Shown here: piece after piece, positions 47,873 to 58,999 of the stretch
Position numbering within the stretch: position 1 is the first letter of the stretch
Layout of the letters: every line of letters begins with the position of its first letter
Origin: Cavia porcellus
Lineage: Eukaryota > Chordata > Mammalia > Rodentia > Caviidae
DNA length: 64,000 nt
Assembly (NCBI RefSeq): GCF_034190915.1
Contig: NW_026947485.1
Location: forward strand, 35,601,519 to 35,665,518
Direction of reading: 5' to 3'
The notes under the pieces: model-generated
The model's database searches: none
Told to the model about the DNA's origin: nothing
Seen by the model: the letters and a program-made list of their open reading frames with translations, nothing else
Position numbers and translations under genes: made by a program

Positions 47873-48582
47873 AAGATTTTTTAAAAGACAGAATTTTTAT
47901 GGTTTCTATCAATGATAAATGTCAAGAAACAAGTGGCAAACTACAACATAAACTAAGAATTCTTATTTCATATGTATTTTCCTGAGTGTGTGTTTGGTAT
48001 TTTCCCAGGGCCCCATGCCCTTTAAATAAATATTTGGGTGTAATTTCTCCCACATGGCGTGTAGGTCTTAAGAAGACAGTTGGCAAGCAAACCCAAAGAG
48101 GACCGAGAGAGAAAAAGATCTGGTTTCTTGGTTTCTTTAATGAACTTGATAAGACACACCTGCAAGAAAAATCATTCTGTGCATGGGAATCTGATCTCTG
48201 TCTCATGTGGTTCCTGCCTTCTTAGAGAAGGGCAACCTTGAGTCAGCTTTTTTTTTTTTTTTTCTTATATTCCTTGGGTGTAGAATAGTTTTTTAAAAAT
48301 GTCTTTCTCAGTCTTCTGTCTCTGAGAAAAAAATGGATTCTGGATTGCTGGATGGTGTGCTTGTGCTGATTTTCAGTAACACCAAACAAAATAGGTGGGA
48401 AGAGATGAGTGGAAAGAGTAGATAATGACAGACATTCTCTTTTCTGGAGTACACTGGTGAGGCACATAGTACCAGTTTAAATTATTTTAGCATGCTTCAC
48501 TTGCTTGAATTTATCTTTATTAACAGTAGAGAACAGGTGGATGGGCAAGGTCCGTGCTGAGTGTGGCTGGCCTGCTCCTCTG

Positions 48583-48775
48583 TTTTTGCACCTCGGGGGT
48601 TGAACCCATTGCCTAGCTCCTAGGTAAGCAGCCCATCATTGAGCTGTTTCCCTAGACCTTTGGTTTTGTTTGGAAATGGGTTCTTGCTAAGCTACCTGGC
48701 TGAATTTGGCTGAATTTGTGCTTGCCTTCCTCTTAGTCTCCTGAGTAGTGGGATTATAAATGTGAGGGCTGATTC
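48583..48775 (-). repeat. B4-like SINE (ID plus B1 fusion)
   Basis: Reverse ID relic (cacctcgggggttgaaccca ... gagctgtttccctagacc) joined to reverse B1 (ggaaatgggttcttgctaag ... tcctgagtagtgggattata). Confidence 0.7.
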
Positions 48776-48822
48776 CCGTGATTGCCCCTTGGGCAAGAAC
48801 TGTGTTCTTTGAGTTTATAGAG

Positions 48823-49008
48823 CAGTGATGGCAAATGTTTTAGAAACTAAGTGCCCAAACTGCAACCCCATACCCAGTTATTTATTGCAAAGTGCCACAC
48901 TGCAATTAAACCTGAATACTGAGGTTTTAGTTTAGAAAAAAACAACTCATGCATTAGCATCTTTTGTCTTAAAAGAGAAGTAGCGCTTGTTCCATAGGTT
49001 TGCCACTG
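48823..49008. mobile_element. hAT-type non-autonomous transposon, OC1 (OposCharlie1)-like
   Basis: A 186-base element starting CAGTGATGGCAAA and ending TTTGCCACTG. The ends are inverted repeats of each other with a small gap (CAGTG..GGCAAA against CAGTGGCAAA). Flanks ttatagag (48,815-48,822) and ttacagac (49,009-49,016) agree at 6 of 8 positions, as expected for an aged hAT 8-bp target duplication. Interior phrases tgcccaaactgcaacc, ttattgcaaagtgcca and cctgaatactgaggttttag match the OC1 family as I recall it. It lacks coding capacity. Family naming is from memory. Confidence 0.7.
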
Positions 49009-49019
49009 TTACAGACTGT

Positions 49020-50155
49020 TGTGAATCTATATGCTGTGTGTGCTGTCCCCTAAGATAGAAGCAGATCTGCGTACAATTGAATTAATCTATGAACCTCTAG
49101 ATGCAATTTTTAGCATCAGTGTGTGTCTGGGGATTATTTTATTGTTATTTGTTATAAAATTTCTGTAAATTTCACTTGCCATTTACCTTGAGGGAGGTGG
49201 TCCTGAGATACTTGGAAAAGATTCAATAGGTGTAGCTCAACAGATAGGGATAGACTTTACAGAGGCCTATTAGCCAGTTCTTATAGAGGCTTACACTGTA
49301 CCTTTGACCTTTTTGGGGAGTCAGTTTTCACCACACCAAAGTGAGGTGTTGTTCTGCAAATTTTGTGTATAACTTTGGCCAGGATCTCTAAATCTTGTCT
49401 GTTATTTACAAGTGAATGAGTGCTCCTATTCCGGAGGAGGTCAGGTAAGTGTGCAGGTTTGTACTTACTACAGTAACTGGAACATCATCTCAGAGAACAT
49501 GATCTTTTATATATAAACCAAAGCAGCATAACTATCCTCTTGGGTCATCGTAGTTTGGGACAGATTGAGAACAGGGTGATAGTGCTTGATAACACGGTCA
49601 CAGCTATAGACTGCCATTGCTGTTCCTTTGAAGGGCCTAAGAGATACAGTCGGATGATTGCAAGAACAAAAGAAGATTGACTCTCAAGGCAGCCATATGA
49701 TATATGTATCAACCCTACAATATGTGTATCATATCCTCCTTAAGGATATGCTTATAAATGTTAAGAAGTCTGTATAACCAAAGACTGCATTGGGAAATAT
49801 TTTTATTGATGTTAGAGTTTGACACTAACTAGCAAATTTTGAAGTATGAGAGAAACCACAAAAAGATTTGAAGTTAGTAAGAAAGAATTAGTGATAGGTT
49901 GAAAGAGCTTTTCCACTTGTATTAGCTGAGAACATGGAGATAAGTAAACACTTTGTAGTGTATATACATAGCAGGACTTACATGGCTGTTACAGGTAATA
50001 GCTAGCTATAGGCCTAGTGTTCAAGTAGGAAAAGAGCTCAGTGTAAGCTTAGGCCCATTGAGAATGAACCAAGAAGAAATAAAAATCAAATCAAAGTCCA
50101 CATGGATGGAGCTGTCTGGGTAACAGCTTTACCAAGTATCTATGTTGCCGGTTGT
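49020..50155. other. Intron 1 sequence without recognised repeat
   Basis: Nothing assigned. Confidence 0.4.
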
Positions 50156-50159
50156 GCTT

Positions 50160-50335
50160 TATGCTATATAAGTGTAATCTTAATATCCTTTGGAGGTAAG
50201 TATTTTCATTTTCAGGTGTGAGAAAAAAGGCTCATTGGGGTGACTTCCCTATGGTTACATAGCTAGCTAGTAGTTGGCCATGCTTCATCATCTATTGTGG
50301 ACTACCTTTGTGTTTTTGTAAACTGTCTCAAGGGC
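50160..50335 (-). repeat. MIR SINE
   Basis: ttcattttcaggtgtgagaa, cattggggtgacttccctat, ggttacatagctagctagta is the reversed MIR core. Confidence 0.75.
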
Positions 50336-50559
50336 TGATATTTTGGTAATTGGCAGGACTTTTTGTAGTGCCCATAGATAGGAGCAAGGTATGAATTTTG
50401 ATGAAAAGTAGATGGAAGTGTTTAGAAGCTAATACTGGATTTTTGGCAGACATTCACTTTCTGATTAGGTAGAATGTATTTTTAATGTAGTGTTTTGACT
50501 TTGGCCAGAAATACAGAATTATAAAAAACTCAATTAACTTTATTAGTTTCATAGAAATG

Positions 50560-50885
50560 ATACTGTTTATGTAATAGTTTCATGTATGTTATAGTATATA
50601 GGGTGTTATATATAATTTATGTGATGGTATATTAATACACAATCTAGTGTGTATATAATATATTGTAACATTAATATAGTACATTAAATATATATGCCAT
50701 ATATAAGTTAAGTGAGGTTTATATATCACTTAAGCTTTACATGTCACATTTAATGTACTTTATTAAGTGATTAATATGTATGCATATGAAGTATAAAACA
50801 TTAAGTGATATGTCAGCTCATTTAATTCATATGTGTACTATATATTATATAACTTAATGTACTATATTAACTATAATAAATGAGA
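50560..50885. repeat. AT-rich imperfect palindromic stretch
   Basis: Over 300 bases of mostly A/T with recurring ttaatgtact and taagtga words. Includes a hairpin near 50,708-50,733 (ttaagtga ... tcacttaa). Confidence 0.8.
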
Positions 50886-51029
50886 TACGTAAAGATTAAT
50901 ATGGAAATCCAAATTCTGAACATTTAGGATCTAATTCTAAAATGAAGGCTCATTTGATCTCTTTAAGAGGAATGATGCATTTTTATTATGGGTAGGATTG
51001 AATGAATGTGTTTAATGGTAAAGAGAACA

Positions 51030-51430
51030 GTGGTCTAGAGATGAAGGGTTACTATTTCGGGTAGTTTTTGAAGGCTTTGAAGCAGGAAGTTACCATAGTC
51101 AGATCTGCATTTTAAGGAGGATTATTCATGGTATCACAAAATAGGGGAGGAGATAAGGGATGATAAATTCTTTAAACATTGTGGGTTGGGAAGTCATAGT
51201 CAAGAGAATGAAGAAAGGTGTTGACAGATCCTGTTTTAGGCAGCTGGGGATACTGGATTTAGATTTTACTAATTTATCAGGAGCAGTTCAAAATCAAGGG
51301 ATTGAATGAGAGTGCCAAGGGTAAATGGAATAAGAACAGAATAAGGACAAAGAACAACCCTTTAACATTTGAGTAGGCAGTAGAGAGGAATCTTACTAAA
51401 GAAAGAAGAATGGCTAGCTAGAGTCCTTAG
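51030..51430 (-). repeat. L2 LINE fragment (weak)
   Basis: agtcagatctgcattttaag and later A/G-rich blocks follow the order of reversed L2. Heavily diverged. Confidence 0.35.
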
Positions 51431-51774
51431 AGAACCAGCACAGTGGAATGTTAGAAGAGTTGAAGGAGGGGTTTCTACAACCATCTGTGTATGGTGGTTT
51501 ATAAATTTAATAAAGTATATAACATGATAGCAGGTTATTTATTTGGCTACTAGTAACTCTTACAAGAATAAGTCCACAGTTGTCCTTGGTAAAGGGACAG
51601 AGAGTTGTGAGTTGAGCAAGTAGAAACTGGAAGAAGGTCCTTGACTGCTCAGGATGATAATCTCACCCAGTCCCTTGATGTGGACACCTGGGGTTGTCCT
51701 TGATGCCTTCTCTTTGTTTCTGGTAATGAAGGGGGATGTTGGTGCCTTTCAAACAGAATTCTTGAGTTCTTAGG

Positions 51775-51965
51775 ATTCAAACCTGTGCTGATAAATTGTG
51801 TGTCCAGGGCAAGGAGTGTTTACTATGTTTCCAGGTTCCTCCCTACAAAGTAGAGATAGTAAAATTTATCTCATCATCCTGTTAAAGATTAACGATTACT
51901 CTGGTATAGTGCCTGGCACAAAAATGGTTAATAAGCACTTTGTGAGTTTTAGCTATTTTGAGTCC
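51775..51965 (+). repeat. MIR SINE 3' part
   Basis: ggtatagtgcctggcacaaa then ataagcactttgtgagtttt with agctatt is the MIR 3' end. Confidence 0.65.
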
Positions 51966-51984
51966 TAAATATCTTTTATGTTTT

Positions 51985-52500
51985 TTCCTGGGTTACTATA
52001 ACAGCTCCTCCCCTTACAACTTTATTATAGAATAATGTACATGCCATGGAATTCACTTGTTTTAGGTGTATGATTCCATACCCTTTAGGTTTACTGTGTC
52101 GTGCAGCATTACTGCAATCCAGTTTTAGAGCATTTTCATTACCCCGGCAAGATCTCTTGTACCCATTTATGGTTAATCCCTGTTCCCACCCTGGCGTAGG
52201 CAACTGTTTACCAGTGCCTTTTCTCTAGTGCTGGCTTTTCTGAGTGTTTCATATGAACAGAATCATACAGTATTTATGGCCTTTTGTGTTTGACTTTCAT
52301 TTAGCTTAATTTTAGGTCTATCAACACTGTAGCTTTATCAGACTGTTATTCTTTATTGCTAAACTGTATGGCATAGATAATAATGTTTTGTTTATCTCTT
52401 TCCCAGTAAATAGGTATTTGTTTACATTCTTGCTATTTTGAATAATGTCACTATGAACATTCCTTTGCAAGTTTTGGTGAGGACATATGTTTAATAGCTT
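51985..52500 (-). mobile_element. L1 3' UTR, old
   Basis: tgccatggaattcacttgtt, gaacagaatcatacagtatt, tttgtgtttgactttcattt and gaataatgtcactatgaaca in reverse L1 order. Confidence 0.75.
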
Positions 52501-52514
52501 CTTAAGTGGTCTTT

Positions 52515-52700
52515 TAGCCTCCTTCAGGGGTCCTTCTTCTGTTCTTAGCGCTTTCCAGTCTGTTCTTTACACTTTAGCCAAAGTCCTCTTGCTGAAATGT
52601 AAATCTTACCATGCCATTACCCTGCTTCTAATCTTTCAGTAGTGCTTGATTGTCCTGTGATCTAGTTCATATTCTTTAGACTGAAGAGTTTATGAAGAGT
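52515..52700 (+). repeat. L2 LINE fragment
   Basis: agtctgttctttacacttta, gccaaagtcctcttgctgaa, accatgccattaccctgctt fits the L2 coding-side segment upstream of its 3' end. Confidence 0.6.
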
Positions 52701-52814
52701 TTTTAAAATCATGAATCTCTACTTTCTCTTTCACTATGCCCCCTTTTTCCGCTGCAGCCATTTGTTTATTCATGCTATTTTATCTATCTGTGTAACAGTT
52801 TCATTAACCAGGCT

Positions 52815-52960
52815 TATTTAGGCTCCGAGGACATGGTGATAGGACAGCCAACTCCTTGCTTTCCTGAAACTTTCTCTCTAACGTGAAAGTTAGACAATAA
52901 CCAAGAAACATCTGATAGTGATAACGACTGTCACAAGAATAAAGGAGAATACTACATTTG
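52815..52960 (-). repeat. L2 LINE 3' fragment (weak)
   Basis: ggcaca-type words are lost, but ctttctctctaacgtgaaag and gttagacaataaccaagaaa fit reversed L2. Confidence 0.4.
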
Positions 52961-53291
52961 TAGGAATAGGGGAGAAAAGTTAAAGAAATTCTTATGGCAT
53001 ATATTTTCTCTTAGATTACAATTCAGTGCACAACAAAACAAGGAGGAAAGTTATTTATAATGAGCAATTAGCAGTGCATTAGAAGAAATAAAGGAGTAGT
53101 GTTGTGTATCTCAAACTTTTAAAGCCATTCTCTGACTCATAATGGTTTTATAGTTATTAGATTTAGCCCACTTTTCTGTAGGCTATTTGTTATACATATT
53201 GATGTAGAAGACTAAATCGTATAGATGTTATTGCACTGTTTTTCTTTCTTGCTCTTTTACTATTGATTTTATTTTGATGTTGCTTTTTCAG

Positions 53292-53379
53292 CTTTCAGAA
53301 AATGTGATTGATCGGATGAAGGAATCCTCTCCATCTGGTTCGAAGTCTCAGCGGTATTCTGGTATTTATGGTGCCTCAG
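53292..53379 (+). CDS. CHCHD3: CHCHD3 (MIC19) coding exon 2, residues 28-57 (partial)
   Basis: Second coding exon of CHCHD3. It encodes 29 full codons beginning LSENVIDRMKESSPSGSKSQ and ending with SGIYGAS, plus the first base of the next codon, which is Val in known homologues. It is preceded by a T-rich tract and cag acceptor and followed by a gtatca donor, so intron 2 is phase 1. The segment belongs to the N-terminal DUF737-type region of the MIC19/MIC25 family. It is Ser-rich with basic residues and probably disordered. Residue 52 is Ile here, where I recall Ala in human. The exon joins exon 1 in frame with no stop. The family's usual length is about 227 residues, so this window holds roughly a quarter of the protein. 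Confidence 0.96.
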
Positions 53380-53934
53380 GTATCAAAAGCATTTTAATTT
53401 CTGGGTTTTTTAATTGAAAAATTTTAAGTGGAAAATGTTCACTCAATAGTCAAATTCAACTTTCCTCTATCATTTGCTTTTTGGATATTCAACTTTTTAT
53501 AGGGAATGTTAGAAATTATGAGGATTTTTAAAAAGTTTGGCATACAAATGAATTTACTTGTAGGCTTTGGAGATTTTGTTTTCTTATCTCACTCCTAAAG
53601 CCTCTTATTAGGTGTTAGAAATTGATTTCATATCTTTAATTATTAAATGGATTATTAGTAAGATTGGATATTTAGGAGTAAATACTTATAAAAATTTGCG
53701 CTTAGAAATAGTGATTTACTGCTCCAAATTATTAGTATTTCAAAGTGTTATTTTCTAACAAAATTTTTTAAGATATAAAATATTTACTTCATCATAATCA
53801 ATCTTAGTTATTGACAAAGATATGATGTTATAAATGAAATCCATAGAGCATTAGGAAGCCTTATTTTATCTATAGATCTTGCTGGATAAAAATGGGTAAA
53901 AACCTAACACTTTTTCTTTTTCCACTTTTCCCAA

Positions 53935-54070
53935 TCACCCACCTGTTCATCCTCCAGATGCTTAGTGAGTGACTGCTCTGTGTTCAGTACTGTTTGTGGT
54001 ACTGCCCAAATGATGGATGGGCATGCAGTTTATTGTGAAAGGCAACGAGAAAATAATTAATTTTACACTA
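53935..54070 (-). repeat. L2 LINE 3' fragment
   Basis: gcttagtgagtgactgctct, gtgttcagtactgtttgtgg, ggcatgcagtttattgtgaa follow reversed L2. Confidence 0.5.
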
Positions 54071-54309
54071 ATTGAGACTTTTCCATATTTATTAGAAAGG
54101 GGTAAATCTTGCTACAGATGGTGAAAGAAGAGATGCTGCTCCCTGTATGCCATTCACTTGGGTGGTTTGTGACCTCCCCTGTCAAGCCAGTAAACATGAA
54201 TTGAGCTTCTGATGTAGTAGGAGTAAGGGTTACCAAGGTAAATAAATACTGGTTTTTGTCCTTTCCCAGCCACTTTTAAAATAGAGAATTGAGAAAGATT
54301 CATCCTTGT

Positions 54310-54810
54310 TTTGTCTTTTCCTTACTCTTTATGTCAGGCTTTAGCTAGTGTTGTCAACTCCATCTCCAAGATGTGTTTGATTATACTGTATCTTTTCAGG
54401 TCTGTCTATCTCTGTGCTCCAATGCAGACAGCATCATCTCTTACGATACCTCCCACCAAGAGCAGCCTGACTGGCTCCTGTGCTGTGCTGTGCACACGAA
54501 GGCCCTTGCTATTTTTGAAAAAAAGTAAATTAGTTCATGTCTTGTCCGAGTGGTGGCTCTCCATCTTTTCTGAGCTGGTTTTCTTGGTCTTCAAGGCACA
54601 CCATGGCTACTCACTGCCTCTTAGCTTCATCCCAGCATTCATTACGGCCTACCACCCTTTTACTTTTCCACTGTGACTGTTACCTTTACCAGAAAATGAG
54701 CACATCAGCCTTTTTCCCTGTCTCTTCATAGGTGAATTACCAGCTCCTAGGATAGTACCTGCTTCTTAGTGAGTAATTATTAAGTATTTGTTGAATTAAT
54801 ATAGGATATA
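54310..54810 (+). repeat. L2 LINE 3' region
   Basis: Ends cagctcctaggatagtacct, then agtgagtaattattaagtat and ttgttgaattaa, the L2 terminus. The body has the expected tgatta..ctcctg and ctccat..tctgagc segments. The 121-codon frame at 54,311-54,676 is inside this relic and is not a gene. Confidence 0.65.
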
Positions 54811-54892
54811 ACTGAGCCATTTTAAAGTAACTACTTTTGATTATTTTGGAATATAATTCCATAAATTTACCTACGATTTTGGTGTTGCTGTT

Positions 54893-55032
54893 AATACAGG
54901 GTTATTGTTGTTATGTAGTCCAGGCTGGCCTTGAAGTTGTTATATAGCTCAGGATGCCCTTGAACTCATGATTCATCTGTCTCAGCCTTCTAGGTGCTGG
55001 GATTACAGGTGTGCACCACCAAACCTGGATAT
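54893..55032 (-). repeat. B1 SINE with internal duplication
   Basis: tatgtagtccaggctggcct, tatatagctcaggatgccct, gtgctgggattacaggtgtg, caccacc. Confidence 0.88.
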
Positions 55033-55374
55033 GCAATTAAGTGACATTTTTTGAATGCTTTCTTTGGACATACAATTTTGAGCTATTTCCAGGGGACACA
55101 AAAATAGAAAAAGATCTGTCTTTTCAAAGAATTTAAAGATTTTGGGTAGATAGAGCTAAATATATAGTAATGAGAAGATAAAACCATAGTATAAAAGAAA
55201 CCCAGAGGATATTGACATTACATAGGGCAAGTAGTTTGGATTACAAATACCTTTTAATATATCATATTTCTAAAATTGATACTCTAAAATATAATTTGTT
55301 CTAGGTAGATTATTTTTCTACCTACTCTGCTAAGAAGATAGGATGATGTTGAAGAAAAATAATGATTAAAATAA

Positions 55375-55615
55375 TGATAGATACTACTTAAATAATGTTT
55401 ATTTTTTGGCAAGTGTTCGGTTAAATCCTTAGATATTTTTTATTTTGTTTCTAACTCTGTGAGAGGGGAACTGTTGTTAACCCATTTTCTGTAGAAGGTA
55501 ACAGGCTTGAAGTGATTATTTTGCTCAAAGTCTCACAGGTGGTGAGCAAAGAGGTGAGGATTAGTTTAGCATCCATCTGAAGACTCCAGAGCAGGTGCTG
55601 TTAATCATTCTGTCT
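55375..55615 (-). repeat. MIR SINE
   Basis: ctgttgttaacccattttct, ttgctcaaagtctcacaggt, ggtgagcaaagagg. Nearly full-length reversed MIR. Confidence 0.75.
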
Positions 55616-56059
55616 TACTATAATTTGGATGACACCTTGCTTCATTTGTAGAAAGGATGTGAAAGAAACTAGTCAGAAGAAAGGAGCTGCCTTGTAGTGA
55701 CTTTCTTCTTGAGTTTAGGAAAGAATCTTCTGTCTATAAGTTCTTACTGCTTCTTCTAGTTTTTTCACATACTAACTTTCATGCAATAGTAAATGAAGAA
55801 GAGAAAATGCTTTCCTTCTTGGGTTGGTTTCTTAAATGGATAGTTTGAAAGTCTAGGTGGGGGTTGGTATATCCTATGGTGCATATGGCCTGCAGAGCAT
55901 TACATGATGACATGATATGCTCTGTTTTCATCCCTTCCCATTCCAGATTGATGTGGCTTACAATCTCTGGTCCATGTGACAACCTAGGTACTGGAAATTT
56001 TAGAATACTTCTTATATTTTGGTGGTCAGGCTAGGATTATACTCTTCAAATTGTAGCCA

Positions 56060-56235
56060 TTGTCACTTGTGACTATTAGAAGTCTCATAAAAATTAGTAA
56101 AGTGTCATTTTCTCACTGGCACTGGCCAGATCTCATGCTCAGCAACTTCATGTCTTTAGTGGCCACCACAATGGAAAACAGATATAGAACATTTCTGCTG
56201 CATGGCTCTGGTCTACAGTATGGCAGTGCTCGGCA
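56060..56235 (+). mobile_element. hAT-type DNA element remnant (weak)
   Basis: tcatgtctttagtggccacc, acaatggaaaacagatatag, aacatttctgctgcatggct resembles the end of a mammal-wide hAT MITE. Family not named. Confidence 0.4.
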
Positions 56236-56399
56236 TTGTGAGCTTTATCAGATAGTTTTAATGCTAAAGTGACTGATGTAATGGAGCTCAATGGCTCTGT
56301 ACATTTGCGCTTGTGAATCTTATTTGCTTCCCTTTTTACATCCCAGTGCTTCAAATGAAAACTTCAGGGACTACTCCCCTGAGACATGGTATTTATTAA

Positions 56400-57010
56400 C
56401 TTGATCTTTTGTAGAGCTTCTCAGCCTGTGTGTTTTGAGTATTTTGGGAGTGCTGGCTCCTAAGACTTGGAGGAGTGGCTCACTTTTGTAGCCCATGTAC
56501 TGTGTTTAAATGAAAAGTCTCAGCAAGGCTTTCCTTACCTATGCTAATCTGTCAAGGAAAAAAACCAAGATTGGCATACTGTCTTTGAATTGCTCTTGCC
56601 TTTAGGGTAAGAATGCAGTTAGACTATGATTGTGTATATTACCAAAGATTTATTCTTTTTTAAAATAAATATATTGATAAAAGAAAGCCTGAAAATTTCT
56701 GTTTCCTTCTCTATTTGTCTCATTTAGGGATTTTAATCTCTAGTTAATATTCAAGAATAGATTTCTTATGATTTATAATTTAGATGTGTTATGAATAATT
56801 TTTCAACTCTACAAAAATGTATTGATAAAAATGTCACCTGCCTTGTCTACATTTTTAATGTCAAGTAAATTATGTATTAAATGTAAGTTGTTTTTAATAT
56901 TTATTAAGATGCTTTCTTCCTGTTAGGACTCTCTTATCTGCCCTAGGTTATTCATATTGTGAATAAAGGGCAGTGTATTTGATGGACTGAGAGGCCTAGG
57001 ATTTCTGAAA
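56400..57010. other. Intron 2 sequence without recognised repeat
   Basis: Nothing assigned. Confidence 0.4.
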
Positions 57011-57026
57011 GTAGGAACTGAATCTT

Positions 57027-57125
57027 TTTTTTTTCTTTTTCTTTTCTCTTTTTTATCCGTACCGGGGATCGAACTCATGACCACGCGCTTGCAAGGCAGG
57101 CACTTATGCCGCTGAGCTAAATCCC
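57027..57125 (-). repeat. Young ID SINE with perfect 12-bp target duplication
   Basis: A pyrimidine tract, then atccgtaccggggatcgaac, tcatgaccacgcgcttgcaa, ggcaggcacttatgccgctg, agctaaatccc. The body retains CpGs. Flanks gaactgaatctt at 57,015-57,026 and 57,126-57,137 are identical, so this is a recent insertion. Confidence 0.96.
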
Positions 57126-57209
57126 GAACTGAATCTTGTCATATATATATAGTTTTGAGAAATGTAATTTATACTTTAAGAAAGTGAACTTCTCTGAAGA
57201 CTTTACTGA

Positions 57210-58310
57210 AACTAATTTTTTTTTTTTTTTGCCAAACCTTGAACCAGATCAGTGACTCATGGCAATAAGTATTTGCATGTAAAGCTGTTTGGGCAAAATA
57301 ATATACTGTGTGACATAGAGCAGATTGCAATGCCACTTTAATAAATGAATGTGCTCTAAAGAACTTAACTATGTCCTCGCTGCCTCAAATTCCTTGCTGT
57401 GTTTTCTTAGCTGTATTGGTTTGCTTTTATACTAGATAATTTTTTTAGGCTGGCATTGTACGCCATAAGGGGATGGCATTATGTATAGCTGTAATCATAA
57501 GTTTACCTTTTGATTAACATCCTGCATCTTTGATTTTGAAAACCATTGTTGAGTATTGATTTTTCTTTACACCCAGATCTTTTAATTTTTCTGAAGTAGG
57601 GTGAGGTCAGATTGCTCAAGCTTTACCTTCCTTAGTGGTAAAGAAACTAATCCCAAGTCAGTTATGAAAAAGACCAGACAGGAAATTATATTTGGAGGTC
57701 ATTTATTGTTTTCCCAAATAACAAGTGGCCAGATCAAAATGATAAATCTAGAAAAAAGACAAAATAATTCACTTTTATTATTAACCTCATTGTGTAAATT
57801 CTCTGTGAACTTGTCATTGTGAAAAATAACAAAGATCTGCCAATTTTTGTTAAGTGTATCACTGAGATCACTAAGTATTTGACAGCCTTAACAAATTGCA
57901 TGAAACCAATTTGCTCAGGAAATAGCACAGCCAAAACTGAAACAGCCAATTTAGGAAAACCGATTCATCTATAAGCTCTGTGTATTTTTCTTCCAGAATC
58001 TGGCCTTCTTAGTTATTCTTAAACAATTCTTTAAGGCTCATTTAGACATAGGATTATAGAGAGACTTCAAAGTAAACAAGTTGTACTTATTTCTTTGACT
58101 TGAGTTATAAGATCCAAAGGGAATTGCAAGTCTAAATTTCTAACTTTAATATATGAAACTTTGTTGATATTGGTGTCTCAAGTTTGTACTTACTGTGTAT
58201 ACTGTCATGGATAATTTGCCTGAAAGTTCCAAGGATTTAATCTAATTCTGTAGTCAGTATGTTCTGTTCTTAAAAGGGAATCCATAAACAGTCCACATTT
58301 AATGAATGGT
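57210..58310. other. Intron 2 sequence without recognised repeat
   Basis: Nothing assigned. Confidence 0.4.
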
Positions 58311-58317
58311 TACATTT

Positions 58318-58475
58318 TTTTTAGTGTTTTTTGTTTGTTTTGAAACAGTCTTCCTAGGTAGTTCATACTGGCCTTGAACTCAACTGTGTAGCTCAGGCTG
58401 GCTGTGAACTCACAGTGATTCTCTTGCTTCAGCTTCCCAGGTGCTAAGATTACAGGTGTGCTCACTATACCCTAA
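58318..58475 (-). repeat. B1 SINE with internal duplication
   Basis: ttttgaaacagtcttcctag, tgtgtagctcaggctggctg, aggtgctaagattacaggtg. Confidence 0.85.
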
Positions 58476-58999
58476 TGAAAGGCTAAAGAACTCATTTTTG
58501 CTGGTTGCTTTTGTCAACAAATATTAAAACAGTAATGATCTTTGATTTGAAGGAACTATTAGTTTGGTCAAAGCATTTAAGTAGTGAATGATTATCAGTT
58601 TAGTACCCTTCACCTGCTCTGTTAATATTTTTGAGTAAGTGAATGCATATGTAAATGAGATAGAATATATAAAAAGTCTGGAAAGTACTTTGAGATCAGG
58701 AGTTTGAGCTGGCAGGCTTCCAATCAGGGGGACAGGACTTGATCCAAATTTTGAAGATAAGAGGATAAAAAGGGTGTTGATATGGAAGGTATTCCTGAGA
58801 GAGTTACACAGACCAGATTAATTCGGATAAAGGATTCCTAAGATCTAATGAGTGGGTAGATTGGGGAAGTACAGGTCTTAATTTTATTCTGTAGGACTCA
58901 GGCAGCTACAATTCTATCTAATTTTGGGGATGCAAGTTAAGAAAATTGCATTTTTTGCTTCTTCAAGAATATTTAGATACTAATAACATTTTTGTAGTT

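Larger units (their letters stand above)
43940..53291 (+). other. CHCHD3: CHCHD3 intron 1
   Basis: Phase 0 intron of 9,352 bases, with donor gtgagt and acceptor ttttcag. It contains B1, B4, MIR, L2 and L1 relics listed separately, a tandem duplication at 46.3 kb and the hAT element at 48.8 kb. The stretch 44,000-45,650 shows no clear repeat or gene. Confidence 0.9.

Noticed and set aside
54311..54676. 121-codon plus-strand frame
   Set aside because: Lies within an L2 LINE relic; not a gene.
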